A stretch of DNA of 5,877 nt, from contig CAJKPX010000095.1 in the NCBI GenBank assembly GCA_905201895.1, forward strand, positions 1-5,877. Reading direction: 5' to 3'. The notes beneath the pieces are model-generated. The model was not told the origin of the DNA, ran no database searches, and saw only the letters and a program-made list of their open reading frames with translations. This DNA is from an uncultured Eubacteriales bacterium. Lineage in GTDB: Bacteria > Bacillota > Clostridia > Oscillospirales > CAG-272. This document shows, piece after piece, positions 5,853 to 5,877 of this stretch (positions are counted from its first letter, which is position 1; each line of letters starts with the position of its first letter). A program made the translations under genes and the position numbers.

Positions 5853-5877
5853 GGGGCGGCTCCAAAAGAGCCGCCCC
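5853..5877 (+). terminator. Terminator hairpin of the small gene, cut by the window edge
   Basis: GGGGCGGCTC (5853-5862) pairs perfectly with GAGCCGCCCC (5868-5877) around the loop CAAAA. It starts 22 nt after the stop codon of the small gene. The T-tract that would confirm an intrinsic terminator falls just beyond the last base of the window. The hairpin is clear; the terminator role is inferred. Confidence 0.75.

Overview
The window looks like chromosomal DNA of a Firmicute, most likely a GC-rich gut Clostridia lineage. The evidence is strong AGGAGG-type ribosome binding sites, textbook sigma-A promoters, short hairpin-plus-T terminators, a clostridial-style long LacZ, and coding regions that are GC-rich while the intergenic DNA is AT-rich. 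The lineage is inferred from style and protein similarity; nothing here fixes the species.

Layout, left to right. Positions 1-28 hold a hairpin, probably the start of the recG terminator. The recG gene (58 to about 2211, minus strand) encodes a complete RecG branch-migration helicase. Positions 2212-2417 are a compact divergent control region with two near-consensus promoters back to back. Between them lie a plus-strand terminator-like hairpin and a 16-bp perfect palindrome. lacZ (2418-5549, plus) encodes a complete family GH2 beta-galactosidase of 1043 residues and is followed by a strong intrinsic terminator (5567-5600). A separate small gene (5699-5830, plus) encodes a 43-residue membrane-anchored, cysteine/glycine-rich peptide of unknown function. 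The hairpin of its terminator runs to the right edge.

The three genes appear to be three separate transcription units, and nothing indicates that they act together. recG is DNA-repair housekeeping. lacZ is a stand-alone cytoplasmic lactose or beta-galactoside hydrolase with no transporter or regulator beside it in this window. The small Cys-rich peptide is the least explained item and the best candidate for something undescribed. I see no mobile element, CRISPR array, tRNA or rRNA, and no evidence for a multi-gene novel system. Long reading frames opposite recG and lacZ are explained by codon bias.
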